In this document: positions 25,508-32,752 of the stretch, in pieces
Numbering within the stretch: the first letter of the stretch is position 1
Layout: each line of letters begins with the position of its first letter
Origin: JBDRKE01 sp043814315
Lineage (GTDB): Bacteria > Omnitrophota > Gorgyraeia > Gygaellales > Profunditerraquicolaceae
NCBI GenBank assembly: GCA_043814315.1
Contig: JBDRKE010000010.1
Span: 69,397-133,396 of the forward strand
Direction: 5' to 3'
Length of the DNA: 64,000 nt
Position numbers and translations under genes: made by a program
Notes under the pieces: generated by a model
What the model was told of the DNA's origin: nothing
Databases searched by the model: none
What the model saw: only the letters and a program-made list of their open reading frames with translations

Positions 25508-26736
25508 TGCCAAAATTTTTCTACATTGCCAGGAATAAGCTCGGCAAGAAAGATACCGGAGCCGAAGAGGCTGCCACACAGGAAGAAGCCATTCTTAGGT
25601 TGCAGTCTAGGGATCTGGTGGTCATCAGCATCCTACCTGCCTTTAAAGAATCCGGGGTCAACCAGGAAGTCATATCAAAGGCGAAGTTTAAACCAAAGCA
25701 CTTCCGTATTTCAGGGGAAGACCTGGTTCTTTTCTGCAGGCAGTTAGCCACGCTTTTAGGCGCAGGCGTAACGATCTTGAAGAGTCTGGATATTATTTCG
25801 CAACAGGTATCCAGCCGCAGGCTTTATGAGGTTATCAAAGAGTTACAGAAAAATATGGAAGCAGGATTAAGTTTTCATGAAGCTATATCAAAGCACCGTT
25901 TGATATTTTCTGAATTGTGGGTTAATCTTGTGGAAAGCGGGGAGGCCTCCGGAAATTTAGCCATGGTTTTGAGCCGCCTGGCCAGCTACTTAGAGAGAAA
26001 TGCGGCGTTTAAGAAAAAGATTGTTTCTGCTTTGATTTACCCTACCATCTTGATGCTGGTCGGGACAGGCGCACTTTTGTTCTTGACCGTTAAGATTATA
26101 CCTACCTTTGCCGTCTTATTTCAGGGTTTCGATGTAAAGATGCCCTTTTTGACATCCGTGCTTATAGCCGTAAGCGGCTTTATGAGAAAATACCTGCTCA
26201 CTATTTTTGTCTTAGGGATTATCGGGTTCTTCATTTTTAAAAATTATATTTCTACAAAGCAGGGCCGAAGAGCCTTTGAGAAAATTTTGTTCAATCTTCC
26301 GGTCTTCGGAGAATTTTTTCGTGTGCTGATTGTGGAGCGCTTCACTTCTGAAATGGCCACTCTCGTTGAAAGTGGCGTGCCCATATTGTATTCTTTGGAA
26401 ATCACGGAGCATAGCGTCGGAAATCTGACGCTGGGGGAGATCATCGGCAGAATCAAAGACGATGTGCGCGAAGGCAAACCTTTGTCCCAGCCGCTGGACA
26501 GAAGCGGATTCTTCGAGCCTATGGCCGTACAAATGGTGACGATCGGAGAAGAAATCGGAGAATTATCCAGTATGTTTAAGAAATTGAATTCTTTTTATCA
26601 GGAATACGTGGATACGTTTTTGACCCGGTTTACGGTCATGTTTGAGCCGATAATGCTTATTTTTATGGGTGTCGTGATCGGCATGATGGTGGTGGGGATG
26701 TTTTTACCTATATTCCAGCTTGTCCAGATACGCTAG
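25507..26736 (+). CDS. pilC: PilC/GspF-type inner-membrane platform protein
   Basis: 409 residues with two homologous GspF domains: LVLFCRQLATLLGAGVTILKSLDII and, in the second half, FTSEMATLVESGVPILYSLEI. Three to four membrane helices lie near residues 170-195, 220-245 and 380-405. It anchors the ATPase and feeds pilins into the fibre. Its start shares one base with the pilB stop. A ~330-bp leader with five hairpin repeats follows before the pilin genes. Confidence 0.94.
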   Translation: MPKFFYIARNKLGKKDTGAEEAATQEEAILRLQSRDLVVISILPAFKESGVNQEVISKAKFKPKHFRISGEDLVLFCRQLATLLGAGVTILKSLDIISQQVSSRRLYEVIKELQKNMEAGLSFHEAISKHRLIFSELWVNLVESGEASGNLAMVLSRLASYLERNAAFKKKIVSALIYPTILMLVGTGALLFLTVKIIPTFAVLFQGFDVKMPFLTSVLIAVSGFMRKYLLTIFVLGIIGFFIFKNYISTKQGRRAFEKILFNLPVFGEFFRVLIVERFTSEMATLVESGVPILYSLEITEHSVGNLTLGEIIGRIKDDVREGKPLSQPLDRSGFFEPMAVQMVTIGEEIGELSSMFKKLNSFYQEYVDTFLTRFTVMFEPIMLIFMGVVIGMMVVGMFLPIFQLVQIR

Positions 26737-26756
26737 GTTCCATACGCATAATTTAT

Positions 26757-26784
26757 TTGACTTGATTGTTTTTTGTGATATTCT
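26757..26784 (+). promoter_or_regulatory. Promoter of the pilin operon
   Basis: TTGACT (26757-26762), a 16-nt spacer and TATTCT (26779-26784). It would give a ~270-nt leader that includes the tandem hairpin repeats before the first pilin. Confidence 0.65.
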
Positions 26785-26903
26785 AAATCAAGAGAGAGGA
26801 GGTGGTAGGTAGAGTAAATTTTTTGTTATTTCGAAAATGGTGTTATTGAAAAGTCGAAGGGCAGGTTTATCCCTCGCACCTGACAAGCCATAGATGGGTG
26901 CTC

Positions 26904-27058
26904 GGGATAATTTGCTGACCCGTAAGAGCGGGCAAATTAATTCGTTAACCCGTTATAGCTGGCGAATAATTTACTGAGCGGTTATAGCGGGGAAATTAAT
27001 CCGCTGACTAGTTATAGCAGACGGATAATTTGCTGACCCGTAATAGCGGGCAAATTAG
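26904..27058 (+). repeat. Five tandem ~30-nt hairpin repeats in the pilin operon leader
   Basis: Units begin near 26908, 26938, 26967, 26998 and 27026. Each has outer arms that pair (TTTGC/GCAAA, ATTCG/CGAAT, AATTT/AAATT, ATCCG/CGGAT, TTTGC/GCAAA) around a more constant centre of the type TGACCCGTTATAGCGGG. The arms change together from unit to unit. The left flank CTCGGGATAATT also opens two single copies near the tRNA (29715 and 29818). The last unit ends 9 bp before ATG 27068. Confidence 0.85.
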
Positions 27059-27067
27059 GAGGAAAAG

Positions 27068-27463
27068 ATGAAAAGAGGTTTTACGTTACTAGAACTGATC
27101 ATTGTCATCATCGTCGTCGGTATATTAGCTACCCTTGGTTTTGTCCAGTATACAAGCATGATTGAAAAAGGCCGAAAAGCAGAGGCCAGAAGCATTTTGG
27201 GGACGTTACGTCAGTTAGAGGTTGTGCGGTATCAGGAAACAGGAGCTTATAGTAATTTGGCTGGCTTAAGTACGGGTGTACCTGACGGCGCATGTGCAGC
27301 CACACATTATTTTTTCTACGCCTGCGCCGCTGGAACAGGCACCTGCACAGCTACTAGATGTATAGGTGTTGTAGGTAAACAGCCAGGCGTTCCTGCCGCA
27401 GATGTCTATACCATTACGTTGAGTGTTGACGGAAATTTCAACGGAACAGGCAATTGGCAGTAA
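27068..27463 (+). CDS. Type IV pilin-like protein, tandem copy A
   Basis: 131 residues. A class III leader MKRG is cleaved before FTLLELIIVIIVVGILATLGF, with Glu at +5 and a hydrophobic helix. The body is short, with four cysteines (GAC, YAC, GTC, RC) and a Gly/Thr-rich end. GGAGGAAAAG lies just before the ATG. The last ~62 residues are almost identical, also at DNA level, to copy B downstream, while the N-terminal half differs more. Likely a pilus or pseudopilus subunit. Confidence 0.9.
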   Translation: MKRGFTLLELIIVIIVVGILATLGFVQYTSMIEKGRKAEARSILGTLRQLEVVRYQETGAYSNLAGLSTGVPDGACAATHYFFYACAAGTGTCTATRCIGVVGKQPGVPAADVYTITLSVDGNFNGTGNWQ

Positions 27464-27487
27464 GGATATAAAAAAGACAGCATTATC

Positions 27488-27898
27488 TTGGAGAGAAAGA
27501 AGAAGAAAAAAGGCTTTACAATGTTAGAGCTAGTTATAGTCATTGTGGTCGTGGCTATACTAGTGAGTTTAGGGCTTGTTCAGTTTACTTCCGTGATGGA
27601 AAAGGGCCGTAAAGCAGAAGCCAGAAGCATCCTGGGGACGCTGCGTCAGTTAGAGATTTCGCGATACGAAGAGATGCTCACGTATAGTAATTTAGCAGGA
27701 TTAGGCATAGCTGTACCTGACGGCGCATGTGCAGCCACGCATTATTTTTTCTACGCCTGCGCCGCTGGAACAGGCACCTGCACGGCTACTAGATGTATAG
27801 GTGCTGTAGGTAAACAGCCAGGCGTTCCTGCCGCAGATGTTTATACCATCACGCTGGATGTTAACGGAAATTTCTCGGGAACAGGCAATTGGCAGTAA
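27488..27898 (+). CDS. Type IV pilin-like protein, tandem copy B
   Basis: 136 residues from TTG 27488. No upstream ATG is available, and the next in-frame ATG lies within the mature N terminus. The leader is lysine-rich (ERKKKKKG), cleaved before FTMLELVIVIVVVAILVSLGL with Glu at +5. Residues ~75-136 repeat the C-terminal half of copy A nearly exactly (VPDGACAATHYFFYACAAGT). It follows copy A by 24 bp in the same operon. Confidence 0.85.
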   Translation: MERKKKKKGFTMLELVIVIVVVAILVSLGLVQFTSVMEKGRKAEARSILGTLRQLEISRYEEMLTYSNLAGLGIAVPDGACAATHYFFYACAAGTGTCTATRCIGAVGKQPGVPAADVYTITLDVNGNFSGTGNWQ

Positions 27899-27916
27899 GG
27901 ACAGGAGAAAAAGCCG

Positions 27917-28330
27917 ATGAAGAAAACTGGCGTTACTTTGCTGGAAATGGTGATTACCGTTATGCTCATCGGTATTTTAGGTACACTGGGCTTTATCCAA
28001 TACGGGAATTACCGAGAAGAGGCTTTGGGCAAAGAGGCGCGCGCGAATTTGAGATTGATTATAGCTGCGCAAAGGATCTACAAGATAAAAACAAGCGCTT
28101 ACTTCCCTGCTGCCGGAGGTACCGAGAGTAACACAGGCACCATTAATGATAATCTGAAAGTGCTTTTGTCCACTTTAGCGGGTTCTGGCCGGACATGGGA
28201 TTATCTGGTGACCTCTTCAGGCGGTTCAACCTGCGTTCAGGCAACGAGATTTAATGGGCCTGCAAAAACCTGGAGATTCCGCAATAATGAACCTGGCGGA
28301 GATCCTCTTGAAAATGCCACTTGTCCTTAA
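27917..28330 (+). CDS. Type IV pilin-like protein (third in operon)
   Basis: 137 residues. The leader MKKTG precedes VTLLEMVITVMLIGILGTLGF with Glu at +5. KEARANLRLIIAAQRIYKIKTSAYFPA is the usual alpha-1 C-terminal half of small pilins. The globular part is Gly/Ser-rich and unrelated to copies A and B. GGAGAA lies 8-9 nt upstream. Confidence 0.88.
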   Translation: MKKTGVTLLEMVITVMLIGILGTLGFIQYGNYREEALGKEARANLRLIIAAQRIYKIKTSAYFPAAGGTESNTGTINDNLKVLLSTLAGSGRTWDYLVTSSGGSTCVQATRFNGPAKTWRFRNNEPGGDPLENATCP

Positions 28331-28335
28331 CCTTA

Positions 28336-28767
28336 ATGCCTATGTGTGAAAAAAGTATAATGGCCTTTACCCCGCACTTCATAAAGCCTCGTCTTAAATC
28401 CTGCACCCCTCTTGTGCGGAATTTAGGACGATGTGCGGGGTTTACCTTGATTGAAATCTTAGTTTCTACGGTGCTCATTTCTTTGGTTTTAGTTGGGTTA
28501 GGGAATCTTTTTCTGGGCGGAAAAAAATGGATGCAGCACCGCCGCTACCAAATCACTGCCGGCCAAATAGCCAAGGTTTTTTTAGACCCTTTGCAGATGG
28601 ATGTCCGTCAGGACCAATGGGGAAGTAACTGTTTAAGCAGCGGCATAGGTTGCCCAGGCACCCAAAATGTGGATGGCATTACCTACACTCCTGTTTATAA
28701 TATTTCGGCTGTTGGGAATTTGCGTCGCGTCCAGTTGACTATTAGCTGGAGCGAGCCCACCTCTTAG
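28336..28767 (+). CDS. Minor prepilin with a palindrome-lengthened leader
   Basis: About 143 residues. The cleavage site is AGFTLIEILVSTVLISLVLVG (Glu +5), but ~35 residues precede it, where 5-10 are normal. That extra part is encoded by an imperfect palindrome (about 28370-28441, ends CCCCGCAC and GTGCGGGG). GspI/J- or PilV-like features follow. The start is uncertain (ATG 28336, 28342 or 28360; no clear ribosome site). The stop abuts the next start directly. If the long leader blocks processing, the gene may be impaired. Confidence 0.7.
   Translation: MPMCEKSIMAFTPHFIKPRLKSCTPLVRNLGRCAGFTLIEILVSTVLISLVLVGLGNLFLGGKKWMQHRRYQITAGQIAKVFLDPLQMDVRQDQWGSNCLSSGIGCPGTQNVDGITYTPVYNISAVGNLRRVQLTISWSEPTS
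28370..28441. repeat. Palindromic element inside a prepilin leader
   Basis: The outer arms are CCCCGCAC (28370) and GTGCGGGG (to 28441). The inner arms CGTCTTAAATCC and GGAATTTAGGACG pair imperfectly, with TGCAC/GTGC close to the loop. The reading frame remains open across it and runs straight into the prepilin cleavage motif. Confidence 0.75.
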
Positions 28768-29361
28768 ATGCCCGAAAATAAAAAAATTCCCGGAGTCACT
28801 CTTATAGAATTAATTATCGCTATTGTCTTGATTTCATTCATTGTCTTAGGGATTGCGAATATTGATACCTTCTTCCATTTTCATGTCCTGAATGCGGATC
28901 GCCGCATTAAGATTCAATATGAAACCTCCATTTCCTTAGAACACATGACGAAGGAGATGGTAAGGGCCATAGGAGATACCAATAAGCCTCCTGTGACCTT
29001 GCTTTTGCCTTCTGGTTCCATCTACCGCGGCATTAGGGTCTGGGTGGATGAAAACCAAAACGGAATTCAGGATACTTACCCCACGGACCGTGAAATCGGT
29101 TATCTCTACCAACAGGGCTCGAGTACGATTCAGTATTATAACCCCTGCCGAGGCCCGAGCTGCAACTGGGCAGGAAGCCTGCTGAATGAGACCCTATCTC
29201 GACAGATTGCCGAGTGTACCTTTACCTGGTCTGCGAGCACTGGAAACTTCGTTGATGTCAACATCACCTCGCGCCACAATACCTCCGTGGCCTCTTCTGT
29301 GGATAATCCCGAAATGAACATGATCGCCCGTATTCAAATGCCTGCCGTATCTACCCATTGA
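28768..29361 (+). CDS. Minor prepilin, PilW/GspJ-like
   Basis: 197 residues, the largest prepilin of this operon. The leader MPENKKIPG precedes VTLIELIIAIVLISFIVLGI with Glu at +5. ISLEHMTKEMVRAIGDTN is like the conserved post-helix region of PilW/GspJ. A calcium-loop-like acidic stretch (DENQNGIQDTY) lies near residue 95. Its ATG follows the upstream stop with no gap. It ends the locus 1 pilin operon. Confidence 0.82.
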   Translation: MPENKKIPGVTLIELIIAIVLISFIVLGIANIDTFFHFHVLNADRRIKIQYETSISLEHMTKEMVRAIGDTNKPPVTLLLPSGSIYRGIRVWVDENQNGIQDTYPTDREIGYLYQQGSSTIQYYNPCRGPSCNWAGSLLNETLSRQIAECTFTWSASTGNFVDVNITSRHNTSVASSVDNPEMNMIARIQMPAVSTH

Positions 29362-29401
29362 TTTTTTTACAAAGCCCCTCTTGGCATCCGCAAGAATTTA
29401 T

Positions 29402-29430
29402 TTGCCCGCCTGCAGAAACTATGGTAAATT
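29402..29430 (+). promoter_or_regulatory. Possible promoter of the tRNA-Ala transcript
   Basis: TTGCCC (29402-29407), a 17-nt spacer and TAAATT (29425-29430). The predicted transcript would include the hairpins at 29472-29610 and the tRNA. Confidence 0.5.
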
Positions 29431-29471
29431 AATATGACGAAAGGGAAATATTCTTGATGAGAAAGAATTTT

Positions 29472-29610
29472 TTAGTCCTGCGCCCTAGATAAAAGATTAG
29501 GGTGGGCTTAGGACAAAATTTTTCGAATAAAAAAATTTCAGTACTTCCCCCTTAAATAAAAGCTTAAGGTAGGGGAAGTACAAAAAATTCTTGCTCAGCA
29601 AGAATTTTTT
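29472..29610 (+). repeat. Three consecutive hairpins directly upstream of tRNA-Ala
   Basis: Hairpin 1: AGTCCTG...CCCTA and TTAGGG...CTTAGGAC around GATAAAAGA. Hairpin 2 (29541-29581): GTACTTCCCC and GGGGAAGTAC around CTTAAATAAAAGCTTAAG. Hairpin 3 (29582-29610): two perfect 14-nt arms, AAAAAATTCTTGCT and its complement, with a 1-nt centre, ending in T6 immediately before the tRNA. Hairpins 1 and 2 share an ATAAAAG loop. Hairpin 3 looks like a terminator placed directly at the tRNA 5' end. Confidence 0.75.
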
Positions 29611-29686
29611 GGGGCAGTAGCTCAGCTGGGAGAGCGTCGCGTTCGCATCGCGAAGGTCGGGAGTTCGATCCTCCTCTGCTCCACCA
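29611..29686 (+). tRNA. tRNA-Ala (anticodon CGC), CCA encoded
   Basis: A 76-nt cloverleaf. The acceptor stem GGGGCAG pairs with CTGCTCC and contains the G3:U70 wobble pair that marks alanine tRNAs. The D arm is GCTCAGCTGGGAGAGC, the anticodon stem TCGCG/CGCGA with loop TTCGCAT (CGC reads codon GCG), and the T arm GGGAG-TTCGATC-CTCCT with the standard TTCGATC loop. Discriminator A is followed by an encoded CCA (29684-29686). Confidence 0.95.
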
Positions 29687-29900
29687 AAATTTTCCAGCCT
29701 CTCGCCCTTTGGGCTCGGGATAATTCGTCGACCGATAAGGTATAACGGGCGAATTAACAAGGAAAATTTTGGTGGCACTTGAACGAGCGCGGGCGAGGCA
29801 GCCCCTCGGCCGTTGGCCTCGGGATAATTCACCGATATGCAATAGCGGGTGAATTAACAAGCGAGGCAGCGAGTGAAAGTGCATACTTCCTTGATTTTTG
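29682..29900. repeat. Nested inverted repeats starting at the tRNA 3' end
   Basis: CCACCAAAATTTTCC (29682-29696), which includes the tRNA's CCA, is perfectly inverted as GGAAAATTTTGGTGG (29761-29775). Between them is one single copy of the CTCGGGATAATT hairpin family. A second nested pair, GCACTT (29777) and AAGTGC (near 29877), encloses another copy (CTCGGGATAATT at 29818). The stretch holds no gene, and the AmrS gene starts shortly after. Confidence 0.8.
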
Positions 29901-29927
29901 ATAAGGAAAAATTTGGTGGCCTCCTCT

Positions 29928-31031
29928 ATGAAAAATATATTCAGATTGCCTTTGGCTGTTGTTTTATTTTCGGCAATCCTGACGGCCTGTTTCTATTGGC
30001 CGTTGATTTCAGCCGAGGCGCCCCTTAAAGAAGGCCTTTTTTATGAGAAGCTGAAAGGTAATACTGTTCAGTGTCATATCTGTCCCCGTCATTGTATTAT
30101 TCCCGCAGGCAGGCGGGGATTCTGCGGCGTCAGAGAGAATCGCGACGGCATTCTGTACGCCTTATCCTACGGAAAACTGGTTTCCGCCCATATTGACCCC
30201 ATTGAAAAAAAGCCTTTGTTTCATTTCTATCCTGCCACTACCGCTTTTTCCATTGCCACGGCTGGCTGTAATTTAAGATGCAAATTCTGTCAAAACTGGG
30301 AGATCTCCCAGAGAAAACCCGAGGAGGTCAATTATAGTTATATTGAGCCCCGGGATTTAATAGAGAAGGTTATGGAATCCGGTTCTCTCACCATTGCCTA
30401 CACGTATACGGAGCCCACCATATTTTACGAATATATGCTGGAGACGGCAAAGCTGGCTAAAAAAGAAGGGATCAAAAATATTATGCACTCCTGCGGGTAT
30501 ATCAACGAGCCGCCCTTGCGGGAGTTGATTCCGTATCTGGATGCCGCTAACATTGATTTAAAAGGCTTTAGCGACGATTATTATCAGAAACTTTCGGAAG
30601 CAAGCCTTGAGCCCGTACTTAACACGTTGAGGATATTAAAAGAAGAAGGGGTGCATCTGGAGATAACCAATTTGCTCTTGCCTGGATTTAACGATGATCC
30701 CGAAACGATAGCCAAGATGTGCCTCTGGATAAAAGAAAATCTGGGTGCGGATACGCCGCTGCATTTTTCCCGCTTTTTTCCGATGTATAAATTGTTAAGC
30801 TTAAACCCTACGCCTGTGCAGTCTTTAGAAAGGGCGCGCCAGATCGCGTTGGATAGCGGCCTGAAATACGTCTATATAGGGAATCTGGCAGGGCATCCGG
30901 CTGAGAATACCTATTGCCCCAAATGCAAACAGCTTTTGATTGAACGTAAGGGCTACTTTATCCTGAAAAACAATATTCAGGACGGAAAGTGCAAATACTG
31001 CGGAGAGAAGATTGAAGGAGTCTGGCAGTAA
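29928..31031 (+). CDS. amrS: AmmeMemoRadiSam-system radical SAM enzyme with an N-terminal lipobox
   Basis: About 367 residues. A 20-residue leader, MKNIFRLPLAVVLFSAIL with LTAC (Cys21) as a lipobox, suggests export and lipid anchoring, which is odd for a SAM enzyme. Next come CHICPRHC and GFCGVREN, the family N-terminal cysteine motif. The radical SAM cluster site is AGCNLRCKFCQNWEIS (CX3CX2C). The barrel includes IAYTYTEPTIFYEY. The end carries a ribbon with CPKC and CKYC. A TTG at 29898 would give a slightly longer form; ATG 29928 is preferred though the ribosome site is poor. The gene just downstream encodes Memo fused to AMMECR1, its usual partners. The substrate of this system is not established. 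Confidence 0.88.
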   Translation: MKNIFRLPLAVVLFSAILTACFYWPLISAEAPLKEGLFYEKLKGNTVQCHICPRHCIIPAGRRGFCGVRENRDGILYALSYGKLVSAHIDPIEKKPLFHFYPATTAFSIATAGCNLRCKFCQNWEISQRKPEEVNYSYIEPRDLIEKVMESGSLTIAYTYTEPTIFYEYMLETAKLAKKEGIKNIMHSCGYINEPPLRELIPYLDAANIDLKGFSDDYYQKLSEASLEPVLNTLRILKEEGVHLEITNLLLPGFNDDPETIAKMCLWIKENLGADTPLHFSRFFPMYKLLSLNPTPVQSLERARQIALDSGLKYVYIGNLAGHPAENTYCPKCKQLLIERKGYFILKNNIQDGKCKYCGEKIEGVWQ

Positions 31032-31032
31032 A

Positions 31033-32589
31033 ATGAAAACACGGTTCAAATCCCAAATCCAAAATCCCAAATCCCAAACAAATCCCAAACACCAATTTCC
31101 AATATTTCAAACTTTAATGTTTCGGTCATTGGTCATTGGGGCATTGGTGCTTATTTGGAATTTGGTGCTTGGTACTTGGAATTTACATGCGCAAGATATT
31201 AAAGAACCAAACGTGGCTGGTGCTTTTTATCCGGCTAACGCCGAAGAGTTGTCCCGCATGATAGACGGTTTTCTAGTTGCGGCAACGCCTGAGTTGATCG
31301 AAGGGGACATATTCGTTTTGATTTCTCCTCATGCCGGATATGGTTATTCTGGCCAGACTGCCGCTTACGGTTATAAGTTGGTGAGGGGCAAGCCCTATAA
31401 AACCGTCATTGTTTTAGGCTCAAGCCACCATTATGGTTTTAGCGGTGCCTCTGTATATGCGCAAGGATCATTGCGCACGCCTCTGGGGGATGTGGCCGTA
31501 GATGAAGCATTCGCACAGAAACTCCTTAATAAGACTGAGGAGATATTTTTTGATCCCAGCGCCTTTGAGAAGGAACACTCCGTAGAAGTGCAATTGCCTT
31601 TTTTGCAAAAGGCGCTCTCTGATTTTAAAATCGTTCCCATTGTTATGGGCGATTGCACTCTTTCCACGTGCCAGAATCTGGCAAATCTGCTTAAAGAAGC
31701 CATCGGCGAGCGTCAGGATGTTCTTGTGGTGGCATCCACCGATATGTATCACGGCTACGATTACGATGAGGCAGATTCCGTGGATAATCTGACCCTATCT
31801 TTTTTAAAAAATATGGATGCCCAGGGTTTATATTATGGGTTACGCGAAGGCAAGCTTCAGCTTTGCGGGGGGTTTGGCGTGGTTTCTGCTATGATTTTGG
31901 CCAAAGAGTTAGGCCACCAAAAATTGAGCATTTTAAAACACACAAATTCCGCTATTGTTACCGGTGAAAAGGTTAAAGGACGCTGGACCGTCGGCTATGT
32001 CAGCTGTGTTATAGACCAGGAAAAAGGAGGAGAGGCCTTGCTAAACAAAGACCAGAGAAAACGATTGATTGAGATCGCCAGAAGCTCTATTGAAACATAC
32101 CTAAAAACCAATAAGAAATTGGAAGTCATGGTTCAGGACCCCGCGTTGTCGAAAAATATGGGAGCTTTTGTGACTCTTCATGACCGTGCAGGGTTACGGG
32201 GCTGCATCGGTAATCTTGTCGCAAGGCAGCCGCTTTATCTGACCGTCAGGGACATGGCTGTTCAGGCGGCTGTGGATGACCCGCGTTTTTCTCCTCTTAC
32301 GCTATCGGAACTTGGAGAGGTCGAGATTGAGATTTCAGTATTAACCCCCTTGGAAAGGATAGTTTCAGCAGAGGAAATACAATTAGGCACTCACGGCGTC
32401 CTGGTTATAAAAGGCCCCAACAGCGGCGTCTTCCTGCCGCAGGTCGCCGCAGAGACCGGTTGGTCCAAAGAAGAATTCCTGTCCAACCTTTGTAGTCATA
32501 AGGCAGGCCTTTTGCCTGATGCCTGGAAGGATAAGTCAACTGAAATCTATACATTCACTGCCGAAGTATTTTCGGAAAGCAATTATTAG
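31033..32589 (+). CDS. Memo-AMMECR1 fusion protein of the AmmeMemoRadiSam system, apparently exported
   Basis: About 518 residues. Residues ~50-315 are a Memo domain (PNVAGAFYPANAEEL, LISPHAGYGYSG with the metal histidine, GSSHHYGFSG, STDMYHGYDYDEAD). Residues ~330-515 are an AMMECR1 domain (GLRGCIGNL, DPRFSPL, EVEIEISVL). In many genomes these are two genes; here they are joined. The start at 31033 has AAGGAG 12 nt upstream. The first ~50 residues are encoded by heptamer repeats, including the hydrophobic stretch SLVIGALVLIWNLVLGTW ahead of LHAQD, a plausible signal peptide. Together with the lipobox on the upstream enzyme this hints at a periplasmic system. Confidence 0.87.
   Translation: MKTRFKSQIQNPKSQTNPKHQFPIFQTLMFRSLVIGALVLIWNLVLGTWNLHAQDIKEPNVAGAFYPANAEELSRMIDGFLVAATPELIEGDIFVLISPHAGYGYSGQTAAYGYKLVRGKPYKTVIVLGSSHHYGFSGASVYAQGSLRTPLGDVAVDEAFAQKLLNKTEEIFFDPSAFEKEHSVEVQLPFLQKALSDFKIVPIVMGDCTLSTCQNLANLLKEAIGERQDVLVVASTDMYHGYDYDEADSVDNLTLSFLKNMDAQGLYYGLREGKLQLCGGFGVVSAMILAKELGHQKLSILKHTNSAIVTGEKVKGRWTVGYVSCVIDQEKGGEALLNKDQRKRLIEIARSSIETYLKTNKKLEVMVQDPALSKNMGAFVTLHDRAGLRGCIGNLVARQPLYLTVRDMAVQAAVDDPRFSPLTLSELGEVEIEISVLTPLERIVSAEEIQLGTHGVLVIKGPNSGVFLPQVAAETGWSKEEFLSNLCSHKAGLLPDAWKDKSTEIYTFTAEVFSESNY
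31045..31185 (+). repeat. Three five-heptamer arrays encoding the N terminus of the Memo fusion
   Basis: Array 1 (31045-31079): TTCAAAT, CCCAAAT, CCAAAAT, CCCAAAT, CCCAAAC. Array 2 (31080-31114): AAATCCC, AAACACC, AATTTCC, AATATTT, CAAACTT. Array 3 (31151-31185): TTATTTG, GAATTTG, GTGCTTG, GTACTTG, GAATTTA, in inverted sense, encoding most of the signal-peptide core. A further TTGGTCA-type stretch lies between arrays 2 and 3. Confidence 0.85.
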
Positions 32590-32752
32590 AATACTTATAA
32601 ATTCAAATGTCAAAATCCAAAAAGAATCCCTGCCTTGCCGGCAGGCAGGCAAGGCAGGGAGGCAAATGTTAAAACAGAAGATTCATCGTTTTGAATTTTG
32701 TGCTTTGTGCTTATTTTGAATTTTGAGCTTTGTCATTTGAATCTTAATTCTT
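32590..32752. repeat. Composite inverted repeat between the Memo fusion and the CcdA-like gene
   Basis: Left: ATTCAAA, TGTCAAA, ATCCAAA-type units. Centre: palindrome CCCTGCCTTGCC (32628-32639) and GGCAAGGCAGGG (32648-32659) around GGCAGGCA. Right: AATTTTG, TGCTTTG, TTTGAAT, TTTGAGC, TTTGTCA-type units (32688-32742) in inverted sense. Same layout as the dapA-dapB spacer. Confidence 0.85.

Noticed and set aside
26904..27058. CRISPR array
   Set aside because: Units are ~30 nt with no spacers of constant length between them; each unit is itself a hairpin whose stems vary, and no cas genes are nearby.
29497..29884. Minus-strand open frames of 106-111 codons around the tRNA
   Set aside because: They run through a perfect tRNA-Ala and its flanking inverted repeats; the coding look is produced by the palindromes.
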